Positions 34,448 through 43,779 of a DNA stretch of 54,633 nucleotides are shown one piece after another. The DNA is from Thauera sp. GTDB lineage: Bacteria > Pseudomonadota > Gammaproteobacteria > Burkholderiales > Rhodocyclaceae. Position 1 is the first letter of the stretch; each line of letters opens with the position of its first letter. The position numbers and the translations under genes are program-made. Where the stretch lies: the NCBI GenBank assembly GCA_003446655.1, contig DMCZ01000165.1, forward strand, positions 1 through 54,633. The letters are read 5' to 3'. The notes below the pieces were generated by a model. The model made no database searches. It was not told the origin of the DNA and worked only from the letters and a program-made list of their open reading frames with translations.

Positions 34448-36103
34448 ATGACTCGCGACCCCGTCGTCCCCACCCTGTTTCAGCGCCGCATTTACGGCAC
34501 TGCCGGCCTGACCGTGCTGGTTGCGCTCTACCTGCTCGTCGGGCTGGTCGGGCACGACCCCTGGCGCGGCGACGATGCACGCTACTTCGGCCCCGTGCTG
34601 TCGGTGTTGCGCGGCGAATCCTGGCTCTTCCCGATGCTGGCCGGCGAGCCCCTGACGGATTATCCGCCGCTCTACTTCTGGGCGGCGTCGGCCTTTGCCT
34701 GGGCGGGCAGTGCAGTCCTGCCCGCGCACGGCGCCGCACGCCTGGCGAGCGCATTCTTCGTCGCCCTCGCGGTGTACTTCCTCGCCCGCGCTACCGAAAC
34801 CCTGCATGGCCGCCCGGCGCGCACGCCCGGCGCATTGCTGGCCCTCGGCGCCCTCGGCCTGGTGCTGCACGCCCACGAGACCCAGCCCCTGCTCGCCGTG
34901 TTCGCGATGCTGGCGCTGGTACTGAATGGCCTCGCCGAACTCCCCAGCCGACCGCTCGCAGGCAGTCTGAAGGCTGGCGTCGGCTGCGCGCTGGCGTTTC
35001 TCGCAGGTGGCTTTGCGGGCCTGCTCCTCACCGCGCCGCTGCTGCCGCTGGTCCTCCTGCTGAGCCGCGAATGCCGCACCCCGCGGGCCAGCGGCGCCCT
35101 GCTGCTGGGCCTTTGCATCGCGGTCATGCTCGCAGCCGCATGGCCGATCGCGTTGCAATTGACGCAGCCCGAGCTGCTCAACCTCTGGCTGCGTGCTGAG
35201 CGGCTGCGTCTGATCGGGCCGCCGATCGGGTTGCACGAGATCGCCGACCTCCTCGAACTGGCGGGCTGGTTCCTGTGGCCGTTGTGGCCGCTCGCGCTGT
35301 GGGCGCTCTGGCGCGGGCGCCGCAAGATCGTGACCCTGCCCGTGATGCTGCCGCTGCTGAGCCTGTTGCTGGTTCTGTTGTGGCTGGTGGCGAGCGGAGA
35401 CCTCTCGCAGGCGCGCTTCACGCTGCTGATTCCTGCAGGGGCGCTGCTGGCGGCCAGCGGTGTGTCGACCCTGCGGCGCGGCGCGGCGAGTGCCTTCGAC
35501 TGGTTTGCGCTGATGAGCCTTGCGGTGTTCGGTGTGCTCGTCTGGCTTGCGTGGACGGCTCAGGCGGTGGGCTGGCCGCCCGGCCTGGCCCGTCACGCCG
35601 CGCGCAACGCACCGGACTTCGTACTGCCCGACAGCGGATCCCAGCTTGCGGCAGGCATCGCGATCAGCGCGCTGTGGATCCTGCTGGTCGCGCGCCTGCC
35701 GCGGTCGCCGTCGCGGGCGCCAGCGAACTGGACGATCGGCCTGGTCATGCTGTGGTGCCTCTCGGTCGTCCTGCTGATGCCTTGGTTCGACCACGGCCGC
35801 AGTTACCGCACGGTGGTCCAGTCCCTTGACATCGCCGTGCGCGGCGAACGCACCGAGCGCCCCGGTGCCTGCATCGCCACCACCGGGCTGCCAGATGCGA
35901 TGCGCAGTTCCATGGACTATTTCGCCGGCCTGCGCACCCAAGGCATCAGCGCTGACGCAACACCCTGCCCGCTCGTGCTCGTGCACGCCGAGCGCACGCG
36001 CCAGAGCACGCTCGCGCCCGAGTGGGAGACCGTTTGGGAATATCGCCGCGGCGCGGGCAAGCGCCAGGAAACCTTCCGGCTGCTAAGGCGCGCGACACAC
36101 TGA
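34448..36103 (+). CDS. GT39/ArnT-like membrane glycosyltransferase
   Basis: A 551-residue integral membrane protein with about 12 hydrophobic segments, of the dolichyl-phosphate-mannose/ArnT transferase type, which moves a sugar from a polyprenyl-phosphate donor to lipid A, another lipid or protein. DPWRGDDARYFGPVLSVLRG (about 36-55) carries the acidic pair of the first periplasmic loop, and LTDYPPLYFWAASAF (68-82) is the next conserved loop motif. A soluble tail of about 110 residues follows the last helix. The acceptor is unknown; no arn or LPS genes are adjacent. It follows the rpmE terminator and has no obvious operon partner. Confidence 0.85.
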   Translation: MTRDPVVPTLFQRRIYGTAGLTVLVALYLLVGLVGHDPWRGDDARYFGPVLSVLRGESWLFPMLAGEPLTDYPPLYFWAASAFAWAGSAVLPAHGAARLASAFFVALAVYFLARATETLHGRPARTPGALLALGALGLVLHAHETQPLLAVFAMLALVLNGLAELPSRPLAGSLKAGVGCALAFLAGGFAGLLLTAPLLPLVLLLSRECRTPRASGALLLGLCIAVMLAAAWPIALQLTQPELLNLWLRAERLRLIGPPIGLHEIADLLELAGWFLWPLWPLALWALWRGRRKIVTLPVMLPLLSLLLVLLWLVASGDLSQARFTLLIPAGALLAASGVSTLRRGAASAFDWFALMSLAVFGVLVWLAWTAQAVGWPPGLARHAARNAPDFVLPDSGSQLAAGIAISALWILLVARLPRSPSRAPANWTIGLVMLWCLSVVLLMPWFDHGRSYRTVVQSLDIAVRGERTERPGACIATTGLPDAMRSSMDYFAGLRTQGISADATPCPLVLVHAERTRQSTLAPEWETVWEYRRGAGKRQETFRLLRRATH

Positions 36104-36185
36104 TCACGCGTCTACCAGGCCCAGCACGCGCCGCAAGAGTGCGTCCACCGCGATCCTCATGAGTCCACGCCGCGCTCGATGCCGC

Positions 36186-36734
36186 TCACTCCAGGCGCAG
36201 GAAATGGTCGCGATAGTGCCGCAGCTCGGCGATGGACTCGTGGATGTCCGCAAGCGCGGTATGGCTGCCGGCCTTCTTCACGCCTGCGTAAACCTCCGGA
36301 CGCCAGCGGCGCGCGAGCTCCTTGATCGTGGACACGTCCAGATTGCGGTAGTGGAACCAGTTCTCCAGCGTCGGCATCCAGCGCGCAAGGAAGCGGCGGT
36401 CCTGGCATACGGAGTTGCCGCACATCGGCGACGTCCGCGCCGGCACCCATTGCTGCAGGAAGGCCAGCGCCTGTGCTTCGGCCTCGGCCTCGGACACCGT
36501 GGAGGCACGCACGCGGTCGATCAGCCCCGACTTGCCGTGCGTGTTGCGGTTCCATTCGTCCATTGCATCCAGCACGCTGTCGGGCTGATGCACGGTGATG
36601 ACCGGCGACTCGGCGATGGTCTCGAGCGCCTCATTGGTCAACACGAGCGCAATCTCGATGATGCGGTCGCGGTCGGGTTCGAGGCCGGTCATCTCCATGT
36701 CCAGCCATATCAGCGTCTTCGGGTCCTGTGCCAT
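36186..36734 (-). CDS. orn: Oligoribonuclease
   Basis: A 3'-5' exoribonuclease that degrades very short RNAs, including the pGpG released from cyclic di-GMP. It has 182 residues, the standard size. The DEDDh active site is complete: Asp12 and Glu14 (WLDMEMTGL), Asp112 (CQDRRFL), His158 and Asp163 (HTALADI). It is transcribed divergently from the M48 protease gene across about 200 bp. A diguanylate cyclase gene lies elsewhere in the window. Confidence 0.97.
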   Translation of the reverse strand: MAQDPKTLIWLDMEMTGLEPDRDRIIEIALVLTNEALETIAESPVITVHQPDSVLDAMDEWNRNTHGKSGLIDRVRASTVSEAEAEAQALAFLQQWVPARTSPMCGNSVCQDRRFLARWMPTLENWFHYRNLDVSTIKELARRWRPEVYAGVKKAGSHTALADIHESIAELRHYRDHFLRLE

Positions 36735-36937
36735 AATCGATTCGCCTTTTTTCGGGCGCCTTGGTACGAAACAATCAAGGGCGCGATTGTGTCACAGTTC
36801 CTGCCCGCCTCCGGTCCTGCGGCGCCTTGAGCCGCTACTGCGGCAGCTGAAAGCCAAATGCCGGAGCGGCGGACGATCCTGTGAAGAGCCTGCCTCAGGA
36901 CTCGCCGGCCTTTCCCATCCTCGCCACCGGAACCGCG

Positions 36938-38182
36938 ATGAACGCTTTTGCCCTTCTTTTCGTCGGCCTGCTGCTGGCCGGCATGGCCGCCAAGCTGGCA
37001 CTGATGCGGCGCCAAGTGCGTCATGTCCAGGCCCACCGTGATGCCGTGCCTGCGGCGTTCGCGGCTTCGATCCCGCTGGCATCCCACCAGCGTGCCGCCG
37101 ACTACACCACCGCCCGTGCCGGCCTCGCGGCCCGCCAGACCATGGCAAGCGCTGTCTTCCTGCTCGTGATGACCCTTGGCGGCGGGCTGCAGACGGTTCA
37201 CGACACCTGGGGGGCCGTGCTTCCGCCGGGCAGTCTCGGCCATGGCGTGGCCCTGCTCGCATCCCTCGCCGTGCTCGGTTGGGTGCTGGAGTTGCCGTTC
37301 GTCCTCACCCGCACCTTCGTCATCGAGAAGAAGTTTGGCTTCAACCGCATGACACCGCGCCTTTTCGTCGCCGACACGATGCGCGAAGCCCTGCTCGGGG
37401 CGATCATCGGCCTGCCCCTGCTCGCGGTGCTTCTGTGGCTCACTCGCTCCATGGGTGAGCTGTGGTGGATGTGGGTGTGGGCCTTCTGGCTCGGCTTCAA
37501 CGTGCTGGTGATGCTGGTGTGGCCTACCTTCATCGCGCCGCTGTTCAACAAGTTTACGCCGCTCGCCGATGCCACCTTGAAGGCCCGCGTCGAAGCCTTG
37601 CTCGCGCGCTGCGGATTCCAGTCGAAGGGACTGTTCGTGATGGACGGCTCACGCCGCTCGGCGCATGGCAACGCCTACTTCACCGGCTTCGGCGCGGCCA
37701 AGCGCATCGTGTTCTTCGATACCCTGCTCGACAAGCTCAACGCCGACGAGGTCGAGGCCGTGCTTGCGCACGAGCTCGGTCACTTCCGTCATCGCCACAT
37801 CATCAAGCGCCTCGCCGTCCTCGCCCCGGCGAGCCTGGCCATGCTCGCCGGCCTCGGCTGGCTGATGCAGCAGCCGTGGTTCTTCTCGGACCTGGGCATG
37901 ACCGCGACCGACACTGCGAGCGCGCTCGCGCTGTTCATGCTGATCCTGCCGGTGTTTACCTTCCCGCTTGCGCCCTTCTTCAGCCACTGGTCGCGCGTGC
38001 ATGAGTACGAGGCCGACGCCTACGCCGCCAGCCAGACACGTGCCGCCCACCTGGTTGCAGCGCTGGTCAAGCTCTATCGGGACAACGCCTCGACGCTGAC
38101 GCCCGACCCGCTCTACTCGCGCTTCTTCGACTCACACCCGCCCGCGGCGCTGCGTGTCGCGCGGCTGCAGGCCCTGCAGTGA
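36938..38182 (+). CDS. M48 family membrane metallopeptidase (Ste24-like)
   Basis: A 414-residue zinc protease in the inner membrane, similar to CAAX prenyl protease 1 (Ste24). The N-terminal M48_N region has several membrane segments (1-20, 72-86, 102-120, 150-200). The zinc site HELGH is at 278-282, with the third ligand Glu in HEYEADAYA (about 352). HPPAALRVARL near the end is typical. It may take part in membrane protein quality control. The ATG at 36938 starts right at the first membrane helix; a GTG 57 nt earlier is possible. Confidence 0.9.
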   Translation: MNAFALLFVGLLLAGMAAKLALMRRQVRHVQAHRDAVPAAFAASIPLASHQRAADYTTARAGLAARQTMASAVFLLVMTLGGGLQTVHDTWGAVLPPGSLGHGVALLASLAVLGWVLELPFVLTRTFVIEKKFGFNRMTPRLFVADTMREALLGAIIGLPLLAVLLWLTRSMGELWWMWVWAFWLGFNVLVMLVWPTFIAPLFNKFTPLADATLKARVEALLARCGFQSKGLFVMDGSRRSAHGNAYFTGFGAAKRIVFFDTLLDKLNADEVEAVLAHELGHFRHRHIIKRLAVLAPASLAMLAGLGWLMQQPWFFSDLGMTATDTASALALFMLILPVFTFPLAPFFSHWSRVHEYEADAYAASQTRAAHLVAALVKLYRDNASTLTPDPLYSRFFDSHPPAALRVARLQALQ

Positions 38183-38210
38183 CGCCCCCAATAGAGCAGA
38201 GGAGACCATC

Positions 38211-38534
38211 ATGAGAACCGATCTTTCCAGCGCCACGCTCACCGCTCTCCTGCTGGCGCTGCCGTTCACCGTCCGTGCCGCCCCCTTCCCCGACGCCGAC
38301 CACGCCGTGGCAAAGGACATGCACACACGCATGTGCGTCGAGTGCCATGAGCGCCGCTTCGGCGGGGAGGACGGCTCGGCGATCTACCTCCGCCCCGATC
38401 GGCGCGTCACCACCCCGAGTGCCCTGTCGCAGCAACTGACCGCGTGCACGACGATGCTCAACCTCGACCTCTTCCCGGAGGACGAGCATCACCTCGCGGG
38501 CTACCTGAACAAGCTCTACTACAAGTTCGAGTGA
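38211..38534 (+). CDS. Small exported c-type cytochrome
   Basis: A 107-residue protein with a Sec signal peptide (MRTDLSSATLTALLLALPFTVRA) cleaved near residue 23 and one haem-binding motif CVECH (42-46). There is no clear Met ligand of a classical cytochrome c in the rest of the protein, but HH in EDEHHLAGYLNKLYY might serve. GAGGAGACC precedes the ATG. Its stop overlaps the GTG start of rsgA (GTGA), so the two are translationally coupled. It is a short periplasmic electron carrier of unknown partner. Confidence 0.85.
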   Translation: MRTDLSSATLTALLLALPFTVRAAPFPDADHAVAKDMHTRMCVECHERRFGGEDGSAIYLRPDRRVTTPSALSQQLTACTTMLNLDLFPEDEHHLAGYLNKLYYKFE

Positions 38535-39508
38535 AAAAAAGCCCCCACCCCGCAAGACCCACCGGGGCGCATCTGAAGGGCGTCATCGTCGCCGCCTTCG
38601 GTCGCCATTACGAAGTCAGCACCACCGCCGGCCGCCTGCAGTGCTACCCGCGCGGCAAGAAGAGCAGCTTCGCCTGCGGCGACGAGGTCGAGATCGTGCG
38701 CGGCGGCGATGGCCAGGGCGTCATCGAGAAGCTGACGCCGCGCCGTAATCTGCTCTGGCGCTCCGATGCCTTCCGCGAAAAGCTGATCGCCGCCAACCTC
38801 AGCCACATCGTCATCGTCGTCGCCACCGAGCCGGGCTTCTCCGACCTGCTGATCTCGCGCTGCATTGCCGCCGCCGAGAGCCAGGACATCACGCCGCTGA
38901 TCGTGCTCAACAAGGCCGATCTCGAAGACCGCCTGCCCGGCGCGCGTGCGCAACTGGAGCCCTTTCGCAGGCTGGGTTACGAGGTGATCGAGGTCTCGGC
39001 GCTACACGGTGCCGACGGCCTGCGTGCACGATTGAACACGCTGCACGCGATCTTCGTGGGCCAGTCCGGGATGGGTAAATCGACCCTCACCAACGCCCTG
39101 GTCCCTGAAGCGAACGCCGCCACGCGCGAGATTTCGGACGCCCTCGACTCGGGCAAGCACACGACGACCTTCGCGCGGCTGTACCCGCTGGTGCAGGACG
39201 GCAAGGCCTGCGACACCACCGGGGCCAGAACGGTCGACCCCGCCCGTGGCGGCTGGCTCATCGACAGCCCAGGCCTGCAGGTCTTCGGCCTCGCCCACCT
39301 GACGGCAGACAGCCTCGCCGAGGCCTTCATCGAGTTCCGCCCCTTCCTCGGCAAGTGCCGCTTCCGCGACTGCCGCCACGACAGCGAGCCGGGTTGCGCG
39401 CTGCTTGGCGCGGTGGCGTCAGGCCAGATTCACCCGCGGCGCTGGGAGCACTTCCGCAACATCCGGAGCGAGATCGCGGCGGCGAAGAAGCTCAATCCCG
39501 GGTGGTGA
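38531..39508 (+). CDS. rsgA: Ribosome small-subunit GTPase RsgA
   Basis: A circularly permuted GTPase that helps late maturation of the 30S subunit. It has 325 residues: an OB fold at about 15-75, then G4 NKAD (127-130), P-loop GQSGMGKST (177-185), G3 DSPG (245-248), and a C-terminal zinc site CRFRDCRHDSEPGC. Between the switch-region TTTFARLYPL and DSPG there is an insertion of about 15 residues (DGKACDTTGARTVDPA), which most RsgA lack. The start is GTG at 38531, overlapping the cytochrome stop. Confidence 0.95.
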   Translation: MKKSPHPARPTGAHLKGVIVAAFGRHYEVSTTAGRLQCYPRGKKSSFACGDEVEIVRGGDGQGVIEKLTPRRNLLWRSDAFREKLIAANLSHIVIVVATEPGFSDLLISRCIAAAESQDITPLIVLNKADLEDRLPGARAQLEPFRRLGYEVIEVSALHGADGLRARLNTLHAIFVGQSGMGKSTLTNALVPEANAATREISDALDSGKHTTTFARLYPLVQDGKACDTTGARTVDPARGGWLIDSPGLQVFGLAHLTADSLAEAFIEFRPFLGKCRFRDCRHDSEPGCALLGAVASGQIHPRRWEHFRNIRSEIAAAKKLNPGW

Positions 39509-39597
39509 ATCTGAAGCGCCCGCGCGCGGCGCGTCTCCCGGACATTCGTGCCAGGGCGCCAAGCGGGCTTGACCTGTGCCGGTAAACCCAAACCAAC

Positions 39598-40521
39598 TCA
39601 GCTCGCGAGCAGGAAGTCGCGCACCACCCCGACCTGGACCGGGTCCATCAACATCGGGGCATGGCCCACGCCGGCGAACTCCACGGTCTGCGCGCGCGGG
39701 CCTCGGGCCGCCATGGCGCTCAGGACGCCCGGCTCGAGGAGATCCGAATCGGCGCCCCGCAGGGCAAGTGTGGGGCAGCGGATAGCCTCGTACACCGGCC
39801 ACAGATCGATGTCTTCCAGGATGGGCGACGCCCTGAAGACGTCGCCAAGACCGGGGTCATACACCATGACGAACCCGCCCTCCGCCTCGCCCCGAGCGCG
39901 CACGGAGTGCACGGTCAGGTGGCGCCATTGCGCGTCGGACAGGGCGCCGAATGGCGCACCGACTTCGCGGACCCAAGCCTCCGCCGCGTCCATCGTCGGG
40001 AACACCGGCGCCCGACCCACGTACTGCGCGATGCGCTGCAGCGAGATCGAAGTGATGACCGGCCCCACGTCGTTCAGCACGAGGCGGGTGATCGGCGTAT
40101 TCGCCTGGCTCGCAAGCACCATGCCGATGATGCCGCCCATGGACGTGCCCACCCAATGCACCTGCTCGACATTCAGCCGTGCGATCAGGGTCACCATGTC
40201 GTTCACATACACGGGAAAACCGTAGTCAGCCTTGACCGCAAGCCAGTCACTGCGTCCGCGGCCCACCACGTCGGGGCAGACCACGCGGTACTCGTCGGAC
40301 AGCGCGCGTGCCAGGTCATCGAAATCGCGCCCGTTGCGGGTGAGACCATGCACGCAGACGAGCACCCGCGGATTCTCGGGATCGCCCCACTCGGTGTAGG
40401 CCATGCGGTGCAGCCCGTGCGGCCCCATGCACTGCACGAAGGCCTGACGGAACGAGGGCGCGACGGATGACGCCACCTCGTGCGAACCATTGGGAGGCTG
40501 CGGTGCGGACTCGAGGGTCAT
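39598..40521 (-). CDS. Alpha/beta hydrolase
   Basis: A 307-residue alpha/beta-fold hydrolase. VLVCVHGLTRNGRDF (53-67) holds the oxyanion region, and VCPDVVGRGRSDWL follows; the nucleophile Ser127 is in VGTSMGG, with Asp near ALRGADSDLL and His in GVGHAPML. The catalytic triad is complete. Similar proteins are esterases or lactonases; the substrate is unknown. It lies between convergent rsgA and comEC, transcribed with comEC but separated by 116 bp. Confidence 0.88.
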   Translation of the reverse strand: MTLESAPQPPNGSHEVASSVAPSFRQAFVQCMGPHGLHRMAYTEWGDPENPRVLVCVHGLTRNGRDFDDLARALSDEYRVVCPDVVGRGRSDWLAVKADYGFPVYVNDMVTLIARLNVEQVHWVGTSMGGIIGMVLASQANTPITRLVLNDVGPVITSISLQRIAQYVGRAPVFPTMDAAEAWVREVGAPFGALSDAQWRHLTVHSVRARGEAEGGFVMVYDPGLGDVFRASPILEDIDLWPVYEAIRCPTLALRGADSDLLEPGVLSAMAARGPRAQTVEFAGVGHAPMLMDPVQVGVVRDFLLAS

Positions 40522-40637
40522 GGTTTCTGGGGCAGGAATGCGCGGTAGTCGGAGGCCAAGAGTCTAGCCCGAAGCGCGCGCTGTGCAAGCCTTGGTCAAT
40601 GAACCGCGGCGGCGTGCCATTCAGCGTCCGTGCCCGT

Positions 40638-43019
40638 TCAGCGCCCGTGCCAATAGCGCGGTGCGTACTCGCGCGCGGCATGAACCGTCACCCCGTCGTC
40701 CGCGTCAGCGGCGAAGACGATGCCGATCGCCCCCTGCGCATCGGTGCGCCAGTTGCGCGCCCCGGCGTCGGTCCAGCGTGCCCAGATCTGTGGATGCGGA
40801 TGCCCGAACGCATTGTGATGGCCCGCCGAATGCACCACGTGCGCCGGAAGCGTCGCGTCGACGAAGGCCTGCGAGGACGAGGAACGGCTGCCGTGATGGG
40901 CGCTGACGACGACCTCGCTGTGCAGGCTTCCGCCCGCCAGGCGCGCGATCAGGGCGCCCTCTCCCGCGCGGCTAATGTCGCCGGTGAGCAGCAAGGCGCC
41001 CGCAGGCCCGGAAACCCGGAGCACGCAGGACGTGTCGTTGTCATGGCTGCGGTCCGGGGGCGGACCGAGCGGCGGATGCAGGATCTCGAAGCGCACGCCA
41101 TCCCAGGTCCATGGCACCTCGCCTGCGCAGGGGCGCTGCCTTACGGCCAGCGCCGCTCGGGGATCCGCTTCGGCAGCGGCCTCGAGCGCTGCGGGTTGTC
41201 CGCTCAGGACCTCGGCCACCGGCATGCCGCGGAACACGCTGATCGCCCCACCGACGTGATCGACGTCCCCATGCGAGAGCACCAGCCGATCGATCCTGCG
41301 CGCCCCCACCGCCCGCAGGTAGGGCAGGATCACGCGGCTGCCCGCATCCGCCTCCGCGCCGTAAGGCGGGCCGGCATCGTAGAGCAGGTCGTGGGTCCGC
41401 GTGCGCACATGGACTGCAAGTCCCTGGCCGACGTCGAGCACCTGGACTTCGAAGCCCCCGGGTGGCGGGCGCACGGGCTCCCAGGCCAGCAGAGCAGCGA
41501 GCACGACCGGCGCAGCTAGACGCCCCGGCGTGGCGCGCGGAAGGAGAAGGAGGGCCACCGCCACCAGGCCTGCGGCAAGTAACCATGACGGGGGCGCAGC
41601 CTGCTCCCACAGAGACCGGTCCCAGGTCGCCAGCCAGCGCAGCGCCGCCATCATCCAGCCTGCGGCCACATCAGCGGGGGCGAGCAGGAGCGCATGCGGC
41701 CACGGCAGCGCCAGCAGCACCAGGGGCGTGATCACGAAGCTGACGAGCGGAATCGCCACCAGGTTGGCCAGTGGCGACACGATCGGAAAGGACTGGAACT
41801 GCGCGAGCAGCAGCGGAATCAGCGCCACGCTGATCACCAGCTGGATGCGAACCGCGCCCTGCCATCCCGTATGCGCACGAACGCGCCCGCCGACGCTGGC
41901 CAGGATGACGGCGACCGCACCAAAGGACAGCCAGAACCCTGCCGACAGCACCGCCCACGGATCGGCAACGAGCACCACCAGCAGCGCGATTGCCAGCGCC
42001 CGCGAGGGCGCAACCGCGCGCCCGCTGAGCATCACCCAGACCGCAACGACCAGCATGAGCCATGCGCGCACGACCGGAATCCCGAGGCCCGCCAGCAAGG
42101 CGTAGGCGCTCGCAGCCACGAGCGCGGCGATCGCCGCGGCCTTCTGGGCCGGCAGACGCAGCGCCAGCGCCGGCAAGCGCCGCCACAGCACCGACACCAG
42201 TCCACCGCAGAACAGCCCCACCAGCGCGACGTGCAGACCCGAGATCGACACCAGGTGGCCGACGCCGGTCCGGCGGAACACCTCCCAGTCGCTCGGAGCG
42301 ATCCCGCCCTGGTCCCCGACCGCAAGCGCCACCATCAGCCCACCGTGGCCGCCCTCGGGTGAGGCTGCAAGCAAGCGCTGTCGCACGCTGGCGCGCAGCC
42401 TATGAACACGCTCGATCGGCGTCCCCGGCCCGCCATCAAGGCGAATCGCCTGCCCCCTCACGTAACCGGTGGCACGAATGCCGCGTTCGAGCAGCCAGGC
42501 CTCATAGTCAAATCCACCCGGGTTGACGAAGCCGTGCGGGCGTCGCAGGCGAACGCCGAACGACCAGCGCTCGCCTGGCTGCGGCATCACCGACGCGGCG
42601 AGCTCGGCGCCCGCACGGTCGCGCCAGCTCAGCAGCACCCGGCGTGGCACGCCCTCCGGTGCTGACTCGGGCTCGAGGACGAATCGCCAGCCGTCTTCGA
42701 GCGGCTGGGGCAGGCTGGCGATGCGCCCGTGCACGACCTGGTCGACACCCTCGAGTTCGCCCCGCAACGCATCCGCCAGGCGCAGTTCGACCCGCCATGC
42801 GGTGAGCGCAACGGCAGCCCCGAATGCCATCACCGCGGTCAGCGCGCCGGCAACGATGCGCCTCGACGGCGCACGCCAGCGGCCCACGCACGCAAGCGCA
42901 ATGCGCAGCGCAAGCGCCACACAAAGGGTGACTGCTCCGAACACGACGCAGACGTCAACGGCGGGCCGGGTCTGCACAAGGCATACACCGGCCAGGAAGG
43001 CGATCGCAGCGACTCTCAT
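40638..43019 (-). CDS. comEC: DNA internalization protein ComEC/Rec2
   Basis: An inner-membrane channel protein that carries single-stranded DNA into the cytoplasm in natural transformation. It has 793 residues: an N-terminal domain of the DUF4131 kind (about 25-190), a competence domain with many membrane helices (about 205-500, starting at GLMVALAVGDQGGI, with HLVSISGLHVALVG), and a C-terminal metallo-beta-lactamase-like domain (from about 515) with SHGDVDHVGG (582-591), LLLTGD and SAHHGS. It is full-length and intact. No other competence genes are in the window. Confidence 0.95.
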   Translation of the reverse strand: MRVAAIAFLAGVCLVQTRPAVDVCVVFGAVTLCVALALRIALACVGRWRAPSRRIVAGALTAVMAFGAAVALTAWRVELRLADALRGELEGVDQVVHGRIASLPQPLEDGWRFVLEPESAPEGVPRRVLLSWRDRAGAELAASVMPQPGERWSFGVRLRRPHGFVNPGGFDYEAWLLERGIRATGYVRGQAIRLDGGPGTPIERVHRLRASVRQRLLAASPEGGHGGLMVALAVGDQGGIAPSDWEVFRRTGVGHLVSISGLHVALVGLFCGGLVSVLWRRLPALALRLPAQKAAAIAALVAASAYALLAGLGIPVVRAWLMLVVAVWVMLSGRAVAPSRALAIALLVVLVADPWAVLSAGFWLSFGAVAVILASVGGRVRAHTGWQGAVRIQLVISVALIPLLLAQFQSFPIVSPLANLVAIPLVSFVITPLVLLALPWPHALLLAPADVAAGWMMAALRWLATWDRSLWEQAAPPSWLLAAGLVAVALLLLPRATPGRLAAPVVLAALLAWEPVRPPPGGFEVQVLDVGQGLAVHVRTRTHDLLYDAGPPYGAEADAGSRVILPYLRAVGARRIDRLVLSHGDVDHVGGAISVFRGMPVAEVLSGQPAALEAAAEADPRAALAVRQRPCAGEVPWTWDGVRFEILHPPLGPPPDRSHDNDTSCVLRVSGPAGALLLTGDISRAGEGALIARLAGGSLHSEVVVSAHHGSRSSSSQAFVDATLPAHVVHSAGHHNAFGHPHPQIWARWTDAGARNWRTDAQGAIGIVFAADADDGVTVHAAREYAPRYWHGR

Positions 43020-43200
43020 CGCTGCCGATTATGCCTTTAGCATTTGCAGGAAGCCAGCATTGCTGCAGACGGACCCGGCCCGTCGCTACGCTGTCCCGGA
43101 GCGCCACGCGCGGCACTGACCTGTGAATGAACCGCCGGCGCCTTACCCGCTCAAAGCAGCCCGGCAGACTGCTGCTAAACTGCCGCCGTCTTGGCTGACC

Positions 43201-43761
43201 ATGCGCAAGAAACTCAAACGACTCCTCCCCGACCACAACGCCGTCAGCTCGAATCGCTGGCTGCGCCCGTTTGCGTCCACACTGCTGCACCCGCGCCTCT
43301 GGCACCTCAACCGCCACTCGGCCGCAGGCGCCGTCGCCGTCGGCATGTTCTGTGGCCTGGTGCCGGGCCCGCTGCAGATGCTCAGCGCCGCGATCTTCTG
43401 CGTGCTGTTCCGGGTGAACCTGCCGCTGGCACTCATCACCACCCTCTACAGCAACCCGCTGACGATCGTGCCGCTCTACGTGCTCGCCTTCGGAATCGGC
43501 AGCCTGGTGCTCGGGAATGGTGACTTCGATTTCACGCCACCGCCCGATCTGGTCGGGATGAACCCAGCGATATGGATCAGCGATCTCGCCGCCTGGGCCT
43601 CCTCGCTCGGCAAGCCCTTGTTCGTCGGCCTCATCGTGCTCGCCGCCAGCCTGTCGATGCTGTCCTACCTGGCAGTGCGCTGGGGCTGGCGCCTGTGGCT
43701 GGTACGGCAGTGGCGCAAGCGGCACCGGGGAGCGCGCCAGGCGCAAGCCCCGGAACCATGA
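43201..43761 (+). CDS. DUF2062 membrane protein
   Basis: A 186-residue protein with a short basic N-terminus (MRKKLKRLLPDH) and about three membrane segments: 40-70, 75-105 and 138-160. The family core AAGAVAVGMFCGLVPGPLQML and YSNPLTIVPLYVLAFGIG is visible. Function is unknown; relatives are often linked to cell-envelope or polysaccharide loci. The start at 43201 gives the family N-terminus; a longer frame upstream adds 26 non-matching residues. It is convergent with the chemoreceptor gene and divergent from comEC. Confidence 0.9.
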   Translation: MRKKLKRLLPDHNAVSSNRWLRPFASTLLHPRLWHLNRHSAAGAVAVGMFCGLVPGPLQMLSAAIFCVLFRVNLPLALITTLYSNPLTIVPLYVLAFGIGSLVLGNGDFDFTPPPDLVGMNPAIWISDLAAWASSLGKPLFVGLIVLAASLSMLSYLAVRWGWRLWLVRQWRKRHRGARQAQAPEP

Positions 43762-43779
43762 GCGCCCCGCACCGCGCCT

